Below are positions 35,804-64,000 of a DNA stretch of 64,000 nt, one piece after another. The notes beneath the pieces are model-generated. The model was not told the origin of the DNA and did no database searches. It saw only the letters and a list, made by a program, of their open reading frames with translations. The DNA lies in NCBI RefSeq assembly GCF_045679555.1, contig NC_092090.1, positions 35,002,309-35,066,308 on the forward strand, written 5' to 3'. Every line of letters begins with the position of its first letter. The first letter of the stretch is position 1. Position numbers and translations under genes: made by a program. The DNA comes from Salvelinus alpinus (Eukaryota; Chordata; Actinopteri; Salmoniformes; Salmonidae).

Positions 35804-35819
35804 TATTTGGTAGCATTGC

Positions 35820-37103
35820 CTTTAAATTGTTTAACTTGGGTCAAACATTTTGGGGAGCCTTCCACAAGCTTCCCACAATAAGTTGGGTGAACTTTGGCCC
35901 GTTCCTCCTGACAGAGCTGGTGTAACTGAGTCTGGTTTGTAGGCCTCCTTGCTCGCACACACTTTTTCAGTTCTGCCCACAAATGTTCTATAGGATTGAG
36001 GTCAGGGATTTGTGATGGCCACTCCAATACCTTGACTTTGTTGTCCTTAAGCCATTGTGTCACAACTTTGGAAGTATGCTTGGGGTCATTGTCCATTTGG
36101 AAGACCCATTTGCGACCAAGCTTTATCTTCCTGACTGATGTCTTGAGATGTTGCTTCAATATATCCACATAATTTTCCGCCATCTATTTTGTGAAGTGCA
36201 CCAGTCCCTCCTGTGTAACCGATGTGAAATGGCTAGCTAGTTAGCAGTGGTGCACGCTAATAGCGTTTCAATCGGTGACGTCACTCGCTCTGAGACCTTG
36301 AAGTAGTTGTTCCCCTTGCTCTGCAAGGGCTGCGGCTTTTGTGGAGCGATGGGTAACGATGCTTCGAGGGTGATTGTTGTCTGTGTGCAGAGGGTCCCTG
36401 GTTCGAGCCCAGGTAGGGGCGAGGAGAGGGACGGAAGCAATATTGTTACACCTGCAGCAAGCACCCCCACAACATGATGCTGCCACCCCCGTGCTTCACG
36501 GTTGGGATGGTGTTCTTCAGCTTAGAAACCTCCCCCTTTTTCCTCCAAACATAACAATGGTCATTATGGCCAAACAGTTCTATTTTTGTTTCATCAGACC
36601 AGAGGACATGTCTCCAAAAAGTACGATCTTTATCCCCATGTGCAGTTGCAAACCGTAGTCTGGCTTTTTTATGGCGGTTTTGGAGCAGTGGCTTCTTCCT
36701 TGCTTAGCGGCCTTTCAGGTTATGTCGATATAGGACTCGTTTTACTGTGGATATAGATACTTTTGTACCTGTTTCCTCCAGCATCTTCACAAGGTCCTTT
36801 GCTGTTGTTCTGGGATTGATTTGCACTTTTCGCACCAAAGTAAGTTAATCTCTAGGAGACAGAACGCGTCTCCATCCTGAGCGGTATGACGGCTGTGTGG
36901 TCGGATGGTGTTTATACTTGCGTACTATTGTTTGTACAGATGAACGTGGTACCTTCAGGCATTTGGAAATTGCTCCCAAGGATGAACCAGACTTGTGGGG
37001 GTCTACAATTTTTTTCTGAGGTCTTGGCTGATTTCTTTTGATTTTCCCATGATGTCAAGCAAAGAGGCATTGAGTTTGAAGGTAGGCCTTGAAATACATC
37101 CAC
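35820..37103 (-). pseudogene. Sleeping-Beauty-like Tc1 transposase pseudogene
   Basis: On the - strand, the first catalytic motif (a DETK-type stretch near 36600) lies in a separate short frame. The frame 36183-35773 holds the later motifs MDNDPKHTSKVV (second Asp) and PDLNPIEHLWAELKK (third acidic residue). The 237-bp insertion at 36214-36450 and several stops split the gene. The order and spacing fit a DDE Tc1 transposase of about 340 residues. It is non-functional here. Confidence 0.75.
36214..36450 (+). mobile_element. 237-bp TG...CA element containing a tRNA-like segment
   Basis: It begins TGTAACC and ends GTTACA, with CCTG repeated at 36210-36213 and 36451-36454. It interrupts the Sleeping-Beauty-like element, so its limits are certain. 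Inside, TGTGGAGCGATGGGTAACG (36340) resembles a Pol III A box, and GGTTCGAGCCC (36400) a B box. The B box sits in a tRNA-like T arm, with a 5-bp CCTGG/CCAGG stem and loop TTCGAGC. A stem-loop CCCTTG...CAAGGG lies just upstream. It could be a tRNA-derived SINE-like unit or a short LTR element. The class is undecided. Confidence 0.6.
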
Positions 37104-37737
37104 AGGTACACCTCCAATTCACTCAAATTATGTCAATTAGCCTATCAGAAGCTTCTAAAGCCATGAGATAATTTTCTGGAATTTTCCAAGCTGTTTAAAG
37201 GCACAGTCAACTTAATGTATGTAAACTTCTGACCCACTGGAATTGTGATACAGTGAATTATAAGTGAAATAATCTGTCTGTCAACAATTGTTGGAAAAAT
37301 TACTTGTGTCATGCACAAAGTAGATGTCCTAACCGACTTGCCAAAACTATTGTTTGTTAACAAGAAATGTGTGGAGTGGTTCGAGTTTTAATGACTCCAA
37401 CCTAAGTGTATGTAAACTTCTGACTTCAACTGTATGTACTGTATAAACCATCTGAGCCTTTACATTTGGATGTATGCCAAGCCACTTTAGGGTTGTGAAT
37501 GAACTAAATTGATTATTATCAGTGTATTCATTGATTTATTCATTGATTGATCAAAATCTGTACCTTGGACTGCCCTGCATGAGGTTGTGACATTGTATAG
37601 TGAAGGTGTCATGTGGTGTAGTAAATAATATACACTCATAAATCCGGCTGTGGGCTATAAATCTAAGTCATACGGTTTCATCCTTGGTGTAGGAAGGGGA
37701 AGGCTTTATTCTGACTTCTGTGTTTCACTTTTGCAGA

Positions 37738-37842
37738 TTGACATTGACTGTTCTACTTAGTGGACATTTGTGGAGACGATAACTATTCTGGATGTGGATT
37801 TATACATCTTTGCGACCAGGAAGTTGAAACAGTGGTTATCAA
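37738..37842 (+). promoter_or_regulatory. Candidate 5' UTR exon of the fourth UGT copy
   Basis: A segment between an acceptor-like TTTTGCAG and a donor-like ATCAAG then GTAAAT lies 1.3 kb before the fourth UGT start. Since all four copies keep a splice acceptor just upstream of the ATG, an upstream non-coding exon is expected. This candidate is weak. Confidence 0.3.
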
Positions 37843-38004
37843 GGTAAATTTACAGTATTGATCAACTAGAAAGAGCAACAACAAGCTAATTACCTTGGTA
37901 AATGTGTTCACCTTTTAGGCTACTGTACTACTACTGTGGTCAAATTATTAAAACTGCCTTGAAATAGTTCCATTCTACTTACATATCAGTACCTACATAT
38001 AATG

Positions 38005-39130
38005 CCTTCCCTTTTTCCACATTTTGTTGTGTTACAGCCTGAATTATTTAAATAGATTGTTTTTGTCACTGGCCTACACACAATACCTCATAATGTCAAA
38101 GTGGAATTATGTTTTTGAAAATTTTCCAAATTAATTACAAATTAAAACCTGAAATGCCTTGAGTCAATAAATATTCAACCCCTTTGTTATGGCAAGCCTA
38201 AATAAGTTCAGAAAATGTGGTTAACAAGTTACATAAGTTGCATGGACTCACTCTGTGTGCAATAATAGTGTTTGACAGGATTTTTTTTATGACTACCTCA
38301 TCTCTGTACCTCACCCATACAATTATCTGTAAGGTCCCTCAGTCGAGCAGTACATTTCAAACACAGATTCAACGACAAAGACCAGGGAGGTTTTCCAATA
38401 CCTCGCAAAGAAAGACACCTGTTGGTTGATGGGTACAAATAAAAAAAGCTGACATTGAATATCCCTTTGAGCCTGGTGAAGTTATTAATTACACTTTGGA
38501 TGGTGTATCAATACACCCAGTCACTAGAAAGATACAGGCGTCCTTCCTACTCAGTTGCCGGAGCGGAAAGAAACCGCTCAGGGCTTAATGGCTGTGATAG
38601 GAGAAAACTGAGGATAGATCGACAACATTGTAGTTACTCCACAATACTAACCTAATTGACAGAGTAAAAATACAACACATTATTGAGTACCACTCTCTGT
38701 ATTTTCAAGCGTAGTGGTGGTTGGTATCGTTAAGCACTGGGGAGTTTTTCAGGATAAAAAAATAAACAGAATGGAGTACTCATGTAAATGACATATTTCT
38801 GTATATAATTTTTTTTATTCATTTCTAAACATTTCTAAAAACATATCTTCACTTTGTCATTATGGGGTATTGTGTGTAGATCTGTGAGAGAAAAAATATA
38901 TTTAATCAATTATGAATTCAGGCTGTAACAACAAAATGTGGAATAAGTCAAGAGGTATGAATACTTTCTGAAGTCACTATTAGTATTTTTTTAATTCTTC
39001 AAGCTCTGTCAAGTTGATTGTTGATCATTACTAGACAGCCATTTTCAAATCTTGCTATAGATTTTCAAGCCTATTTAAGTCAAAACTGTAACTAGGCCAC
39101 TCAGGAATATTCAATGTCGTCTTGTCATTC
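38005..39130 (+). mobile_element. Decayed Tc1-like element
   Basis: Related to the Tc1 copies at 23925-25927. The left inner repeat TCCACATTTTGTTGTGTTAC and the right part TGGAATAAGTCAAGAGGTAT then GAATACTTTCTGAAG are inverted. A further internal piece of the same family follows at about 38985-39130. No transposase frame survives. Confidence 0.6.
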
Positions 39131-39180
39131 TAATTAAAAAAAATATTACATCTTTCCCAGGTCTTCTGAAACGATACGAG

Positions 39181-40756
39181 ATGCATCAGTTTATATTAGT
39201 CTTAATCACACTCCTGGTCTTCTGTCCACCTACTGTCCATGGTGGGAAAGTCCTGGTGTTTCCAGTGGACGGCAGCCATTGGATCAACATGAAGGTCATT
39301 ATTGAAGCGCTGCATTCAAGAGGTCACAGTGTGTCAGTAGTACGGCCATCAGACAGCTGGTACATCAAGGAAACCTCCCCTCACTACAGTTCAATCAAAA
39401 TTGATATTCCAGGTGGATTTGATGAGGACTTTGCCACAGTGTTTGTGGGTAGACTTCTGGAGATCCAGAGAGAGGGCTCGTTGGGCTCGTTTTAAACTGG
39501 AAATGGAGCTCACGGTAAAAGCCGGAGAGATGCATGAAAAGATTTGTGAAATGCTTACATACATATTTGAGAATAAAGAGCTGATGAAATCTCTCCAGGA
39601 TGCAAAGTACGACTTGGTTCTGACTGATCCTGCTATGGCAGGGGGAGTTATACTGGCACACTACCTTAGTTTACCCGTTGTTCTTAATGTCAGATGGACC
39701 ATTCACGGTGAGGGTCATTTTGCTATAGCTCCCTCTCCTCTTTCTTATGTTCCTATGGTAGGGGCAGAGTTAACGGACAAAATGACTTTTCTTGAGAAAG
39801 TAAAAAATGTACTGATTTATGTAATGAGCGCCGCTCAGATTGCACATGCTATTAGTCCACAATACACTGCCTTGGTTAATCAGTACTTTGGTCCTGAGGT
39901 CGACTACTTCTCATTGTTTCAAGCTGCTGATTTGTGGCTCATGAGAGTTGACTTTGTTTTTGAGTTCCCTCGTCCCACCATGCCTAATATTATCTATATG
40001 GGAGGGTTCCAGTGTAAACCTGCCAAGCCTCTTCCCCAAGAACTGGAGGAGTTTGTTCATAGTTCAGGGGAACATGGAGTCATTATCATGTCTTTGGGAA
40101 CCTTAGTTGCACAGCTTCCTCGTGATTTAACTGATGAATTGGCTGCTGCTTTTGCCCAACTGCCTCAGAAGGTCATCTGGAGACACAAAGGAGACAGGCC
40201 AACTACTCTGGGCAACAACACCTTACTAGTTGACTGGATGCCTCAGAATGATCTGTTAGGACACCCTAAGACAAGGTTGTTTGTAGCTCACGGAGGAACA
40301 AATGGGGTTCAAGAGGCTATCTACCACGGTGTCCCAATGGTAGGCTTACCACTGATTTTTGATCAACCTGACAATCTTCACAAAATGAAAGCCAGAGGAG
40401 CAGCGAAGATCCTGGATATTTTTACAATAAGCAGGGATATCTTCCTCCAGGCCTTACAGGAAGTTCTGAATGAGCCGTCCTACAGGATGAACATGCAGAG
40501 ACTCTCCAGGCTACACAGGGACGTGCCAATGGAGCCCCTGGACACTGCCCTCTTCTGGATTGAGTTTGTCATGAGACACAAAGGTGCTGCTCACCTGCGT
40601 ACAGAGTCCTACAGAATGCCCTGGTACTCCTACCACTCTGTAGATGTAATGGTGTTTTTACTGGCTGTTCTGCTACTTATTATGCTGACTACTGTTGCAA
40701 TCATCAGGTGTTTATGCTTCAGGATGTGTAGTAGACTAAAAATTAAACATGAATGA
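39181..40756 (+). pseudogene. UDP-glucuronosyltransferase copy 4, frameshifted
   Basis: A full-length UGT5-like gene in one exon, very similar to the intact copy. The first frame (39181-39495) gives the signal peptide and the acceptor-binding N-terminus. Near 39470 the sequence lacks 5 bases relative to the intact gene (11 against 16 between the shared flanks). The rest reads in the next frame (to 40756), including RVDFVFEFPRP, FVAHGGTNG, GLPLIFDQPDN, the C-terminal TM helix and a KIKHE ER-retention ending. As read, the product stops after 104 residues. Everything else is undamaged, so the lesion is recent, a segregating allele, or an assembly error. A splice acceptor (TTTCCCAG) precedes the ATG. 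Confidence 0.85.
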
Positions 40757-41089
40757 AATTATTTGAGAAGGCCATTGTGTATTGGCTTGAATAGCAAAAC
40801 ACCAATGACAAATACAGTACATGTTTCATTGAGAAAGCAAAAATGTAAATACATTATTTACTGGCAAGAGAGATTGATACCACTTATTAGCATAATGGAT
40901 AGATGCCTACTTGACAGTGATGGATATTAGCATTGTTTTATTACATCTGCAGCCAAAAACATTTCATATGTATTATATTTGATCATATAAATGATGGCAT
41001 AACTTCTGTTTTGATAGGCAAGCAAAGCAATAATATTGTATTCTGCACGTGTTACATCACTGTACAAAAGCCTGAGCTTTTTTTCATTA

Positions 41090-41111
41090 AATAAATCATT
41101 TATTTAATAAA
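41090..41111 (+). terminator. Poly(A) signals after UGT copy 4
   Basis: Two AATAAA hexamers (41090-41095 and 41106-41111) lie about 340 bp after the UGT stop codon, a normal distance. Confidence 0.5.
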
Positions 41112-41519
41112 ACAATGCATTGCACAGAGAGACTGTGGGTATGAGCAGTTGTTACATTTTAATTTGTCCCTGGTTAAACCTAATATCCAGTGTTACACAT
41201 GAGACGACACATAACATGACTCCTTTTCAACAGTGCTACATGTACATATTCTGCTTAGTATGAGAGATATCCCTTTTCTCTGAACAATGTCAACTACTGC
41301 ATGTAGTTTAGCTGGGCCTGGGTTTAGGCCTGGAAGTCAGTGGTCTGAGAGTGATGGGATGGGCCTCACAACAGAATGAGAAGGCCAGTCAAGAGAGGTA
41401 CTCCTCCCAGACAGGGTAAAGACCAGTCCTTTATTGCATACCTGCAGATGGCCACAATGGGCACCATAGGAAGTGAAGTGCAGCCTAGCCCAGCCCAGCT
41501 GCAATATGGCCATCAGATA

Positions 41520-41812
41520 CAGTACCGGTCAAAAGTTTGGACACACCTACTCATTCAACTTTTTATTTATTGAATTTTTTAAAATAAGCAAAGCTGTTAT
41601 CAAGGCAAAGGGTCGCTACTTTGAAGAATCTCAAATTTAAAATATACGTATATATATAAAAAATATGTTTAACACTTTCTGGTAACGACATGATTCCATA
41701 TGTGTTACTTCATAGTTTTGATATCTTCACTATTATTTTACAATGTAGAAAATAGTAAAATTAAGAAAAACCCTGGAATGAGTAGGTGTGTCCAAACTTT
41801 TGACTGATACTA
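41520..41812. mobile_element. Internally deleted Tc1-like element (MITE)
   Basis: The terminal repeats CAGTACCGGTCAAAAGTTTG and its complement enclose only 293 bp between TA dinucleotides. It is the same family as the fragment at 32771-33503. No coding sequence. Confidence 0.75.
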
Positions 41813-42286
41813 TATGACCTAGAACTGTGTCTGAAATGAGTCAAAATATATGTCTTATGTAGGAAATATACATGAGGTACTGACATCATGAAGCAACAAA
41901 TTAAAACTGGCTCAACCAGTTAGTATAAAATTGTCTACATGACTGTATAAACATATATTTAATTGAAGGCAGGTCCAGGTATGCACATCCAAAATTTTCC
42001 CACTGTTGCTGGGCCAAATGCGGTTGATGATAATGAAAGAAAAGCCTGCACATGGTATAGACGTATGTTCATGGTATAGACGTATATTGCTCTCATGTAC
42101 ATTCCATGGGTGCAGCATGCAACCATGTATGGGCTTTTCTTTCATTCATGAAATGCAATCACTCTCTGAATGATAGTGTCATTGAAAATGCAAAAGGTAA
42201 ATCCCAAAAATGGTAAAAGAAATCCCCCCCCCAAATCCTTATTTACAAACAGAAAGAGTACTTTCAAACGGGGGGGGGCTGTCCTC

Positions 42287-43282
42287 TCACGTTGTCCTGG
42301 TTCTCAGAGAGCTCATCCTGAGCACGGTGAGCTCCGCTACGTCTGCATCCTGCACCTCAGACTCCTGCTGGCAGCTCTCTCTGATCACATACACTATGAG
42401 TCCCACACAGATGATTATGAGAAGAAATATACCTAGAACCTGATACATTGGGGGCAGAAATAAAGATTGAATAAGGTGAATAACATCCTAAATGTGACTG
42501 CAATGCATAGACTAGACATATATGTCATTGATAACACACAACTCCATCACCCCACATAAGTAGAGTGCTTTGTAACAGTTAAGAGCTGTGCAGTAACATG
42601 AGGAGCTAGGGGCCATATGTATCAAGTGTTTCCCGAGTAGGAGTGCTGACTTAGGATCAGTTTAGCCTTTTAGATCTTAATGAATAAGATTACATGGACG
42701 GGGGGACCCTGATTCTAGATCAGCACTCCCTCACTGAATCGCTAGCTCCTCATTCCACCTCATATAATGAAACATATGCATGTAACAATGTAGTGATATG
42801 CATGAAATGAAACTCACCTGAGACACAACAAATAGCTGCTGTGAGCGGAGCATTAGTTCTTGCGGTGTGACATCTCCTTCACTAGTTGGCTCACACCATT
42901 TCTGCGGTGCCGCTTTATCAACTATGACAAATCTGCCCTTCCAGTCTGTCATTGCACAAGCAAAGTACTGGCCATCGAGGAACAACAAGATCAGCCACAC
43001 GATTGCAGGAACAAAACTGGAAAAAGACACAGTCTTCCGGCACCACGTATCGCACCTGCATCCTTGAATGATCAGCATCAACGTGAAGGCCATGACAGCA
43101 GGAATGATGAAGAAGGCAGATGAAAACACTCCGTTCCATTTAGGATTGCAAGGACACTCAAACTCCAGCTCCACCAGCTTCTCTAGTCCCATGAGGATAA
43201 ATCCAAAAGCCACATTTGAGACCAGAGGACTGTTGCTAAGTTCATTTTTCAGTCTGGTAAGCCATTGTTGTCTACTATCCAT
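42287..43282 (-). CDS. CALHM-family large-pore channel (short form)
   Basis: Two exons on the - strand: 43282-42818 and 42439-42287, joined in phase 0 with GT-AG sites, giving 205 residues. I chose the ATG at 43282 because it puts the family motif FECPCNP at residues 41-47, as in known CALHM proteins. An upstream in-frame ATG at 43435 would add 51 residues without family support. Four TM segments are visible: near 22-38, 51-73 (VFSSAFFIIPAVMAFTLMLI), 84-103 (FVPAIVWLILLFLDG) and across the exon junction (LGIFLLIIICVGLIVYVI). Extracellular cysteines occur in CPC, FACAM and KWCEP. CALHM proteins form plasma-membrane channels for ions or ATP. The cytosolic tail is only about 30 residues, against more than 100 in most members. 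It lies head to head with nptn. Confidence 0.82.
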
Positions 43283-43435
43283 ACTAAATAGACCAAGGAA
43301 TGAGAGTAGTAGAGGTAAAAAGCCCAACAGAGGGTGTACCGTTGTGAACACATTGGCAACAGTTAAGTGATGCGTGATTAACAGTTCTAGGGGTACGTTT
43401 TTCCCTCGGACAAAATGCCACACTTCTTCTCTCAT

Positions 43436-44600
43436 TGGTTTTGAACAAAGGAGGGTGTGTCATCGTCACTGACCTTTCCCCAGCTGATTGGCTGGTGGGG
43501 GGTTTCAGGTGGGGTTAGATTTTAAACGTACTCTTCCACAGATAAACTAGAGGGAGGAGAGTAAAGTGGAGGGAAGTCCAGTTTGTTCTGCTATTGGGTG
43601 AGAAGACCAGCCATTTACAATACTTCCTCTAGCACACAAATACTCACAGTGCAATGGCCGGTGGATACTGTAGTGCGGCAGCAGTTGGTAGCAACTTTGG
43701 AATCAATTTCTCAGATACATTTAGCCACAGAATCAGTATTTGGACAGTACTACTTAAACAGTGTATGGATATTGCGTGTGTACTGTATACACACTGACTG
43801 AATGGGTTGCCATAGTCTGGCCTTTCATTTAGTATAGTGTGTTTTCCACTTGTTTCCAAAAAACATGAATATATACCCATTAAGTATATTGATTTCCCCA
43901 CTGCTAATGTTCACACAACACAATTTACCCAGTATGATTCAGTTGAATTCTGGCTTCTATAATGAACCACCAGATGTCACCCATGTAACACCACTACACA
44001 GCTCTAGAATACAGGGATTTATGGGAGGCCATGTTAGTTAGGGTCTGTCTGATTGATACACAGTCCAGTCCAGTCCAGTAACCTGGATTCACTGTATCCT
44101 GGGTTATGTCTTCCGGTGAAATTAGCTGATATGTGTGGTTCATGGCAGGGTTGTTACCACCCAGTGACCTGTTTCCTATGTATTTACAGTATTATGATGG
44201 GGCATGGCATTTGCGAAGATTAAACCACAGCCTATAATTACATACCCTCAGGCAGGTGGCGCATTGATGATTTACCTGAATTCCTTGCGATTATAGCAAT
44301 TATCAGTGTCTCTATAATTGTCATTGGTCAAGAGGTCTACTTTGAGATAAACCACCTGAAGTGGCCACTTTCTTTCTCTTTGTGTGCGTGTGTGTTTGCG
44401 CGCTCGCGTCTGTGGATGTGCATCTTGGATCAAGCTTTCCTGCGCCACATTTCGATGCTAAAAATCCATATGTCAATGGACTGTCCGTCAATAAAAACGA
44501 TTGACTTAATAAATGTGCAATGGAAATCAAATTGATGTAGGCAATAATTCATGCATGTTCGGAATGATTGTTTGTAAAATGTACACCTTTATTTTGGGCA
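43436..44600. other. Intergenic region between CALHM gene and nptn
   Basis: The shared 5' flank of two divergent genes. No coding region is supported. Several short open frames have no domain. No tandem array is seen. Confidence 0.4.
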
Positions 44601-44977
44601 CCAAAGGTCCTCGTTTCTATGAGCGCCAATGCGCATCGGTCTGCGCATCTCTGATCCTTCAGAACTACAACCCTGGACGCTCTCACTGACATCGAAAGAC
44701 CTCTTCCGCAATCCGATGAAGGAGGCTCCGTTTATGGCCCTACTACATCGGCATCCCTGACGGAGCTATCGGCCTGTCCCGGACCATTCCTTGCTGCCTT
44801 CATTTCGTTATTTTCCGGAGGACTTTACTTTTATAGCCTTCGTAGATCATTCTAAAGAACTCCGCATCCACTCTGCTATGCACCTTTAGACCAGATCTCT
44901 AATTCCCGCGATCAATATCTCATCTCCCACAATCGCTTTATCTAGTCCCTGCCTGGTCCTCTCACCGAACCCCAAGA
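44601..44977 (+). promoter_or_regulatory. Probable promoter/5' UTR of nptn
   Basis: Compared with its surroundings this stretch is enriched in CG dinucleotides (GCGCCAATGCGCATCGGTCT and similar) and leads directly to the nptn start codon. A CpG-type promoter is likely for a broadly expressed neural gene. The transcription start cannot be fixed. Confidence 0.4.
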
Positions 44978-63324
<18,347 letters not shown>

Positions 63325-63879
63325 TGACAGATACACTGTTGATTTTTATAATTAACCTCCACTTTAATCAATACTGTCACTTGACCCTCTGCCATAACTA
63401 AGAGAGAGATAAAGTTCTCCTATGAGGGATCTGATGGATAACACAATCTAGAGCTACTTCCTGTGAACAGATCCCCTTCCAGTGACAGACGTTGAGATGT
63501 TGGTCCGGTGATGTTGTGGTGTTGACAGGCTGGCCTCTGGAGGCTGCTGTCACTCACTAAGAGGACAGGGCAGGACAGGCCAGCTGAAGGGAGGGACAGA
63601 GTCCTGTCTTCTCTGCTCTCTCTCTGTACACTCGATTCACACAGACACGCCTTCCTTCAGGCTAGTGTCTTCTCTGTACATACTGGTCTAACAGTGACTT
63701 ACTTGATTTATTTTTATTAGCCAGATTCTTATTAAGATTATCAGTCATTTTGCACCAGTTACCACATATAATTGGCGCAGGACCAAGCTTATCGTATTTG
63801 TGTCGTATTTGTTCTATTTTTTGGGGGGATAACATTGTTTCACATTTGAAAGCACATTCAAATGTGCAAATGTGCGAGA

Positions 63880-64000
63880 TAAACTCAGCAAAAAAAGAAA
63901 CGTCCTCACTGTCAACAGCGTGTCTACTATTTTCAGCAAACTTAACATGTGTAAATATTTGTATGAACATAACAAGATTCAACAACTGAGACATAAACTG
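63880..64000. mobile_element. DNA transposon end, cut by window edge
   Basis: AAACTCAGCAAAAAAAGAAA followed by CGTCCTCACTGTCAAC is a terminal sequence I recognise from a common salmonid Tc1-type element. The other end lies outside the window. Confidence 0.5.

Larger units (their letters stand above)
34007..37432 (-). mobile_element. Sleeping-Beauty-like Tc1 element with two nested insertions
   Basis: The ends are inverted (AGTTGAAGTCGGAAGTTTAC on the left; GTAAACTTCTGACTTCAACTG ending at 37432) and flanked by TA (34005-34006, 37433-37434). Inner direct-repeat-like copies (GTCAGAAGTTTACATACAC at 34214; its complement near 37220) give the IR/DR arrangement. Removing the inserts 34242-35803 and 36214-36450 leaves about 1.6 kb, the normal Tc1 length. 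Confidence 0.8.

Noticed and set aside
36340-36420. A functional tRNA gene
   Set aside because: A good T arm and an A-box-like part are present, but no anticodon stem or acceptor stem pairs, and it lies inside a mobile element.
43283-43435. 51-residue N-terminal extension of the CALHM protein
   Set aside because: CALHM proteins have a short N-terminus before TM1. The ATG at 43282 gives the family spacing to the CPC motif.

Overview
This window is vertebrate nuclear DNA, most likely from a salmonid fish (trout, salmon, charr or whitefish group). The genes are split by GT-AG introns and fill only a small part of the 64 kb. The rest is dense with repeats familiar from salmonid genomes: a HpaI-type tRNA SINE, an L2-type LINE whose 3' tail resembles that SINE, many Tc1 elements (including one with Sleeping-Beauty-like ends), hAT elements and their MITEs, and short TG...CA LTR-like insertions. 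The species cannot be fixed from the sequence alone. No operons, CRISPR arrays or prokaryotic systems are present.

Layout. (1) 1-3000: the 3' half of an immunoglobulin-superfamily membrane receptor on the + strand (one Ig domain, one TM segment, a tail with three YSx[IL] motifs), followed by a 13-bp minisatellite that begins at its stop codon. (2) 4567-20734: a complete seven-exon nicotinic acetylcholine receptor subunit of the alpha5/beta3 clade on the + strand. Its introns hold a fold-back Tc1 element carrying a solo LTR, hAT MITEs, and an L2 LINE with an open 979-codon ORF on the - strand. (3) 21.6-40.8 kb: a tandem family of four UDP-glucuronosyltransferase genes (UGT5-like, coding part in one exon) on the + strand. 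One is intact (30695-32275), one is full length but frameshifted (39181-40756), and two are decayed fragments. Transposons fill the gaps, including a decayed hAT transposase gene with an expanded 27-bp repeat and a nest of Tc1 elements. (4) 42287-43282: a short two-exon CALHM-family channel gene on the - strand. (5) 44978 to beyond the end: the 5' part of neuroplastin (nptn) on the + strand, with signal peptide, the skippable Ig1 (Np65) exon and Ig2. Its 13-kb first intron contains a nearly 4.9-kb minisatellite.

The genes are unrelated in function: a cell-surface Ig receptor, a synaptic ion-channel subunit, ER conjugation enzymes, a large-pore channel and a synaptic adhesion protein. They do not form a pathway. 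I found no convincing new multi-gene system. The most unusual items are the nptn intron minisatellite, the alpha5-like subunit with one of its paired cysteines replaced by His, two fold-back Tc1 elements that duplicate transposase 5' segments head to head, a 237-bp TG...CA element containing a tRNA-like segment, and patchwork identity between two UGT copies.
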